Origin: a virus
IMG/VR virus record: IMGVR_UViG_3300043452_000020
Coordinates: 1 to 25,674 of that record
Strand: one strand, 5' to 3'
Length of the DNA: 25,674 nucleotides
In this document: positions 22,190 to 25,674 of the stretch, piece after piece
Layout: each line of letters opens with the position of its first letter
How positions within the stretch are numbered: the first letter of the stretch is position 1
The notes under the pieces: generated by a model
The model's database searches: none
What the model saw: the letters and a program-made list of their open reading frames with translations, nothing else
What the model was told of the DNA's origin: nothing
Position numbers and translations under genes: made by a program

Positions 22190-22618
22190 ATGACACAAGT
22201 GAAAATTAAACTACTGCATCCAGACGCACAATTACCTATTCGTTTCAATGAAACTGATGCGTGTTATGACGTATATGCCGTTACTAAAAATTATATCGAA
22301 CATAATAGATATGAATATGGTCTAGGATTTTCCCTAGAATTACCCCCCAATACTCAATTGGATCTTAGATCACGTTCATCGATATATAAAACCGGATTAA
22401 TACTTAGTAATTCGATAGGAACTGGCGATGAAGATTATCGAGGAGAATACAAAGCAATTTTTTATCATGTGAATTCGGACCTACCCGAATATAATATCGG
22501 TGATAGAATTCTACAGATTCAATTGAGGAGTAGAGAAGATGTAAATTTTGTCATTTCCGATGAACTGAATATTACCGATCGAGCAGATGGTGGACATGGC
22601 AGCACTGGACTTAGGTGA
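22190..22618 (+). CDS. dut: dUTPase (deoxyuridine 5'-triphosphate nucleotidohydrolase)
   Basis: The 142-residue trimeric dUTPase hydrolyses dUTP to dUMP, limiting uracil in DNA and feeding dTMP synthesis. All five motifs are visible: DACYDVYA (23-30), RSRSSIYKTG (60-69), SNSIGTGDEDYRGEY (73-87), GDRILQIQL (104-112) and RADGGHGSTG (131-140). In motif 5 the usual Phe that stacks on uracil is His136, and motif 3 lacks the usual Val-Ile-Asp run. Length is normal. It converges with the lysis genes with only 4 bases between stops. Together with the class II reductase it indicates phage control of the dNTP pool. Confidence 0.9.
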   Translation: MTQVKIKLLHPDAQLPIRFNETDACYDVYAVTKNYIEHNRYEYGLGFSLELPPNTQLDLRSRSSIYKTGLILSNSIGTGDEDYRGEYKAIFYHVNSDLPEYNIGDRILQIQLRSREDVNFVISDELNITDRADGGHGSTGLR

Positions 22619-22622
22619 AATA

Positions 22623-23339
22623 TTATTTAGATTCGACACCGAGTTTAAATAATTCCGATTCCGAGTCTCGCCTCAGCCACAACCCTTTCAAACTCGGACC
22701 CCACAATCTTTTCATCGATTTGATATCTGATGGGACTCTATCTTCTCTACTGATAGAGATGTTATACTTTATCCATCTCATTTCTTTTCTAGAATCTGAA
22801 CTGGATAATGATGGACCTCTATTATAAACTAATGATACTAGCGATCCATTTGAATGTGGGTGAAGCCTATCAGAAGTAATACCAAATGCGTCTGCGGTCT
22901 GTTTAGTGAAAGACGGTAGTGTATATTTATTAAAAATTGCCTGTGCTTGAGACCAAGTGAGCTTTATTTTATACTTCACTTTAGGGAGACCATTGTAATA
23001 CGCGCTTCGCCCTTTCATCCCAGAAACCGTCTGAAGAAGTTTTATATCTTCTTCGGGTAGAATCCCGGTAAAAGCTTTAACCATTTGCTCATGGGTTAAA
23101 TACCCACAATCCGCTCCTATCCCTATGGTCACTCCGCTCATAGTAGTTTGCCATGCAGGTACGATTGGTTTCGAATAATATTTATCAAACTCTCTCTCAC
23201 CACCACCTATCTCATAGTAGCATATCAAATCGATAGATTTCTGTGAAATAGGTAGGCTCAATCCATCTGAGATAACATCATTTGGATCACCTCTAGTTAA
23301 AGGGGATGATAGTAGTAGTAATATACTAATCCATTTCAT
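22623..23339 (-). CDS. endolysin, lysozyme/pesticin-like muramidase with N-terminal signal
   Basis: The 238-residue product starts at 23339, where TAATG joins it to the holin-candidate stop. A longer frame from 23402 would put 21 charged residues before the hydrophobic 'MKWISILLLLSS' and is rejected. The mature part has 'DLICYYEIGGG' (candidate catalytic Glu43), 'MSGVTIGIGADCGY' (Thr71, Asp77) and 'LVSLVYNRG', as in GH24/pesticin-type lysozymes. The hydrophobic start is short, so it may be a cleaved signal peptide or a signal-arrest-release anchor, with export by Sec rather than through the holin. Confidence 0.85.
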   Translation of the reverse strand: MKWISILLLLSSPLTRGDPNDVISDGLSLPISQKSIDLICYYEIGGGEREFDKYYSKPIVPAWQTTMSGVTIGIGADCGYLTHEQMVKAFTGILPEEDIKLLQTVSGMKGRSAYYNGLPKVKYKIKLTWSQAQAIFNKYTLPSFTKQTADAFGITSDRLHPHSNGSLVSLVYNRGPSLSSSDSRKEMRWIKYNISISREDRVPSDIKSMKRLWGPSLKGLWLRRDSESELFKLGVESK

Positions 23340-23701
23340 TATTTTGATGTCCAAGATAACATAATAACCCCGAACAGAAACATGAACGTTCCGAGTATCC
23401 ATCTAGTTTTTTCGGTCGGCGACATTGAAGACCATCCAATATTAAAATTGTCTCCAAAATCCTTACCTAATGTTGATGGAAATACCACACGGAATATTGT
23501 CCATACCAATGCTGATCCAAATGAAACCCGAGAAATTAAAGCGGCGAAGTCTACAATGTTATAAATTGCTGTGAAATTAAACATCGTATCAATCCACCCC
23601 GATGATTTCAAACATGTGAAAAATATACCAACACCCACTAGGGCATATACCCAATCTATTTTAATGCCGTTACACTTAATTTTATTTTTATCCTTTGTCA
23701 T
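23339..23701 (-). CDS. holin candidate, three membrane segments
   Basis: The 120-residue product has hydrophobic segments at about 17-31, 45-70 and 101-117 and a Lys-rich N-terminus. It lies directly before the endolysin with overlapping stop and start. Position, size and membrane topology fit a holin or pinholin, but no sequence family is recognised. It is driven by its own late box, so it can be made apart from the upstream spanin gene whose stop overlaps that box. Confidence 0.65.
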   Translation of the reverse strand: MTKDKNKIKCNGIKIDWVYALVGVGIFFTCLKSSGWIDTMFNFTAIYNIVDFAALISRVSFGSALVWTIFRVVFPSTLGKDFGDNFNIGWSSMSPTEKTRWILGTFMFLFGVIMLSWTSK

Positions 23702-23714
23702 ATTACTATTTAAT
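23702..23714 (-). promoter_or_regulatory. late promoter of the holin-endolysin pair
   Basis: Minus-strand ATTAAATA (23714-23707) is followed by GTAAT and the ATG at 23701; its first base is shared with the upstream stop codon. Confidence 0.75.
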
Positions 23715-24433
23715 TAAATTTTAAATGTTGGAATATATGTTCGGATCATAACATATCCGACAAATAAAATAGTTAAAACTATTACAATACCAATACACCA
23801 ATTTTTATATACCGTAGCTGATGCAGATTTTTGTTCTTCATTACGTAATTGTTTTTTTAAATTTTCAGATTCCTTATTTTTGGCTAAAAGATTTTGTGAT
23901 AGATAAGTGATCTGTTCTCTTAATTGTCGAACCTCATCATCCTTTAAAATAATTTGGTGTTCTGTTTTATCTAAAGTGTTTTTAATCACCTTTAAAATTT
24001 TTTCTTGATCGCCACGTAATTGGATCATTTCAATATTTTGCTGTTCTAAAAATAAATTTCGACGTTCGACCTTCTTTATTTCATCTATCAACGAAATGGC
24101 ATCCAATTCCGATACCGCTGTTTTAGCCAATGCTTGTTCTCTGATTTTTTCAGCTTTGACCAATGCTTCAATAATATTAATTTTTTGTTCGAATAATGTT
24201 TGTTTAGTCTGTTCGATTTTATCACCCAATTTACCATTGTGATCAATGGTTGTATCTACATTGATTTTTGTATTCTTAATATTGGTGATAGGACTTTCAA
24301 CATGTTTCGGAGTGGGTGGTATAATAGCTATAGGTATTCCTGCTGGTCGGCATCCCAAAATACTCAAAACCGCGACAAGTATCACGAATATTACAGATTT
24401 TCCCCTATTAGTGGTATATTTCTCGTAGATCAT
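23714..24433 (-). CDS. spanin-like lipoprotein with coiled coil and C-terminal membrane anchor
   Basis: The 239-residue product has an N-terminal signal with a lipobox ending at Cys28 ('VLSILGC'), a Pro-rich linker (29-50), a long charged heptad-like helix (about 70-205) and a C-terminal transmembrane segment (about 212-232). A lipid anchor in the outer membrane plus an inner-membrane segment is the topology of single-protein u-spanins such as T1 gp11, which join the two membranes in the last step of lysis. Here the middle is a coiled coil, as in two-component i-spanins. It neighbours holin and endolysin genes. Family name is inferred from topology only. Confidence 0.6.
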   Translation of the reverse strand: MIYEKYTTNRGKSVIFVILVAVLSILGCRPAGIPIAIIPPTPKHVESPITNIKNTKINVDTTIDHNGKLGDKIEQTKQTLFEQKINIIEALVKAEKIREQALAKTAVSELDAISLIDEIKKVERRNLFLEQQNIEMIQLRGDQEKILKVIKNTLDKTEHQIILKDDEVRQLREQITYLSQNLLAKNKESENLKKQLRNEEQKSASATVYKNWCIGIVIVLTILFVGYVMIRTYIPTFKI

Positions 24434-24434
24434 A

Positions 24435-24764
24435 TTATCGCGATTCTTTTAGAATTTGCTTTATTTCTAATAAAGCGTCTTTAATTACTATACTATTTTC
24501 CTCAAGGCGAACAATTCTCCGGTCGATAGAATTTCGTTCATTGTCTAGAATTGTCTTAGCATTGGCCCAGTCAGTATTCGTGAATTTATTACCAACTGAC
24601 GTTGCATTATTTAATTCTAATGACTTCACCGCAACTTCAATATTACTGATGCGGGTCATAGCTTGATTTAAAAACCATGACGACAACATGATAGTGATTG
24701 ACATGATGAACCCACCAATTTTCAATATCCAAGACATAGTTTCATTTTTTATTGGTGATGGCAT
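24435..24764 (-). CDS. small membrane protein with coiled coil, lysis cassette
   Basis: The 109-residue product has one membrane segment at about 12-32 and a helical, charged remainder with heptads near 85-108. It precedes the spanin-like gene, whose ATG comes 1 base after its stop. It could be an i-spanin-like or holin-accessory protein. No family recognised. A late box lies 8 nt upstream of the start. Confidence 0.55.
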   Translation of the reverse strand: MPSPIKNETMSWILKIGGFIMSITIMLSSWFLNQAMTRISNIEVAVKSLELNNATSVGNKFTNTDWANAKTILDNERNSIDRRIVRLEENSIVIKDALLEIKQILKESR

Positions 24765-24772
24765 TACATTAT

Positions 24773-24780
24773 TATTTAGT
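24773..24780 (-). promoter_or_regulatory. late-type box before the minus-strand lysis cassette
   Basis: Minus-strand ACTAAATA (24780-24773) is 8 nt from the ATG at 24764, predicting a 3-nt leader by T4 geometry. It is divergent from the box at 24811. Confidence 0.5.
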
Positions 24781-24810
24781 ATAAATGGCTTGATTAAACA
24801 CTACCTCACG

Positions 24811-24818
24811 TTTAAATA
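24811..24818 (+). promoter_or_regulatory. late-type box before the RlpA-like gene
   Basis: TTTAAATA at 24811-24818 lies 10 nt before the ATG at 24829, predicting a leader of about 5 nt. Confidence 0.5.
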
Positions 24819-24828
24819 AACGCCAGTT

Positions 24829-25191
24829 ATGAGAAACTATATATTGTTAAGCATATTGAGTATGGCCATTCCGATTTTGGCCAACACCGAAACGGGTAAA
24901 GCGTCTTATTATTCGATTAAATGTAATGGTGGGACGAGAACTGCAAGTGGGGAGAAACTGGTTGATAGTTCAAACACCATAGCGCATAAAACTCTCCCGT
25001 TTGGAACTTTAGTTAAAGTGACTAATTTGAAAAATGGTAAGAGTGAAATAGTGAGAGTGAATAACCGAGGACCGTACATCAAAGGGCGAATCGTTGATGT
25101 TACTATAGGAGTTGCTAAAAAATTAGATTTTGTGGAGATAGGAGTGATCCCAGTAAAAATTGAGTTGGTGGGTGAAGCGAAGAATAAATAA
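24829..25191 (+). CDS. secreted RlpA-like double-psi beta-barrel protein
   Basis: The 120-residue product has a signal peptide (about 1-19, 'LLSILSMAIPILAN') and one RlpA domain: 'GKASYYS', 'TASGE', 'AHKTLPFGTLVKVTNLKNGKS', 'VRVNNRGPYIKGRIVDVT'. RlpA proteins are lytic transglycosylases acting on denuded peptidoglycan. His53 matches the conserved His, but the family 'NDRGP' Asp is Asn79, which should weaken or abolish catalysis. It has no SPOR domain. Next to the lysis cassette it may bind peptidoglycan during lysis or late infection. Confidence 0.8.
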   Translation: MRNYILLSILSMAIPILANTETGKASYYSIKCNGGTRTASGEKLVDSSNTIAHKTLPFGTLVKVTNLKNGKSEIVRVNNRGPYIKGRIVDVTIGVAKKLDFVEIGVIPVKIELVGEAKNK

Positions 25192-25201
25192 TTAAACGAT
25201 T

Positions 25202-25405
25202 ATGGACACATTTTCAAAATTTTTTAAAAAAGTCAACCCAGATATTGACTACGACCCAAGACAAGTTAAGATGGAAGTGGAAGTGGAAAAGGAACATACC
25301 AACGACCCATCAATTGCTGAAAAAATTGCTAAACAACATTTGGCAGAAGACCCTAAATATTACACTAAATTAAAGAAAATAAATCAATTTTATGAATACA
25401 AATAA
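25202..25405 (+). CDS. DUF5661-like small protein
   Basis: The 67-residue product has the family pattern 'VKMEVEVEKEHTNDPSIAEKIAKQHLAEDPKYYTKLKK'. The family is common in phages and mobile elements and has no known function. It follows the RlpA-like gene by 10 bases. An AATAAATA overlaps the upstream stop 11 nt before the start, which may be incidental. Confidence 0.7.
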   Translation: MDTFSKFFKKVNPDIDYDPRQVKMEVEVEKEHTNDPSIAEKIAKQHLAEDPKYYTKLKKINQFYEYK

Positions 25406-25469
25406 AAATAACAGTGCGGCTGGTGACGGTTGCTGTGTCTCGCCTTGTTCGGGTTCTTCATTCGTTGCT

Positions 25470-25674
25470 TCAGTCGAGAAGACCTCGGCGCTCCTTGGCC
25501 AGCTGGAAGGATGCAAACATCGGGACCGACTCGCGAGTCTTGGGTTGGCCGCTGGATATGACCCAAGCTTCCCATTCGGCTGCGTCCACTTTGACTCGGT
25601 GGGCATTGAGCCTTTTGACCTTCGCGGCGTCCATGAACTCGTCGAGGTTCTTGGCAGCCTCGGCATAGGCGGTT
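25470..25674 (-). CDS. GC-rich partial gene at the right edge, unknown
   Basis: On the minus strand a frame enters from the window edge and stops at TGA 25472-25470, giving 67 residues (from AYAEAAKNLDEFMDAA to AKERRGLLD). Third codon positions are mostly G or C, which supports this frame over the two others open there. The piece is helical and charged. No family can be named. The composition is unlike the AT-rich phage backbone and like the fibre cassettes, so this is either another exchanged module or foreign DNA. Confidence 0.5.
   Translation of the reverse strand, partial: TAYAEAAKNLDEFMDAAKVKRLNAHRVKVDAAEWEAWVISSGQPKTRESVPMFASFQLAKERRGLLD

Noticed and set aside
22623-23402. Longer endolysin from 23402
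   Set aside because: It would bury the signal-like segment behind 21 residues; the TAATG junction at 23339 gives a proper N-terminus.
25370-25666. 98-residue minus-strand frame at the right edge
   Set aside because: The neighbouring frame ending at 25470 has far better GC-biased third positions and a more protein-like composition.

Overview
This window is a stretch of a tailed-phage genome of the T4-like (contractile-tailed) lineage. The evidence is a run of recognisable head genes (portal gp20, a gp13-like neck protein, gp4-like head completion nuclease, gp21 prohead protease, a gp68-like core protein, gp22 scaffold, gp23 major capsid), a gp5-like tail spike, and repeated T4-type late promoters (TATAAATA and close variants). 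The host cannot be named. A lipoprotein spanin-like gene and an RlpA-like gene point to a Gram-negative (two-membrane) host. Most of the DNA is AT-rich. The fibre cassettes (about 1-1240 and 3280-5440) and the last ~270 bp are clearly GC-rich and look imported or recently exchanged.

Layout. 1-1223: end of one fibre-type gene, then a fibre gene with a lectin-like C-terminus and a tiny basic ORF. 1325-3127: portal. 3218-5289: a second fibre cassette, a short N-terminal module overlapping a BspA-type repeat protein, followed by a decayed copy of the tiny ORF. 5546-5914: one late gene on the opposite strand. 6030-11119: neck, head completion, protease, core, scaffold and capsid genes, closed by a strong terminator. 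11259-13379: a homing endonuclease and a truncated paralogue. 13481-16290: a small unknown late gene and a spike encoded in two frames, closed by a bidirectional hairpin. 16513-21003 (minus): ClpP-like protease, a 52-residue [2Fe-2S] protein, and a class II ribonucleotide reductase carrying two inteins, driven by a sigma70-type promoter. 21161-21502: unknown late gene. 21540-22618: early-type promoter, structured RNA, tRNA-Gly(UCC), two small ORFs and dUTPase. 22623-24764 (minus): lysis cassette (endolysin, holin candidate, spanin-like lipoprotein, small membrane protein). 24829-25405: RlpA-like secreted protein and a DUF5661-like protein. 25470-25674: GC-rich partial gene entering from the right edge.

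How it works together. Two promoter classes are visible: TTGACT/TATAAT-like promoters before nucleotide metabolism and tRNA, and T4 late-type boxes before virion and lysis genes. The most notable pattern is that at twelve genes on both strands the late box ends exactly 5 nt before the ATG. With T4 late-promoter geometry, the first transcribed base would be the A of the start codon. This predicts a set of leaderless late mRNAs. Other points of interest are two inteins placed at catalytic cysteines of the reductase, the hidden ferredoxin-like gene translationally coupled to it, a helical single-protein spanin candidate, and fibre cassettes that share both their 5' and 3' ends.
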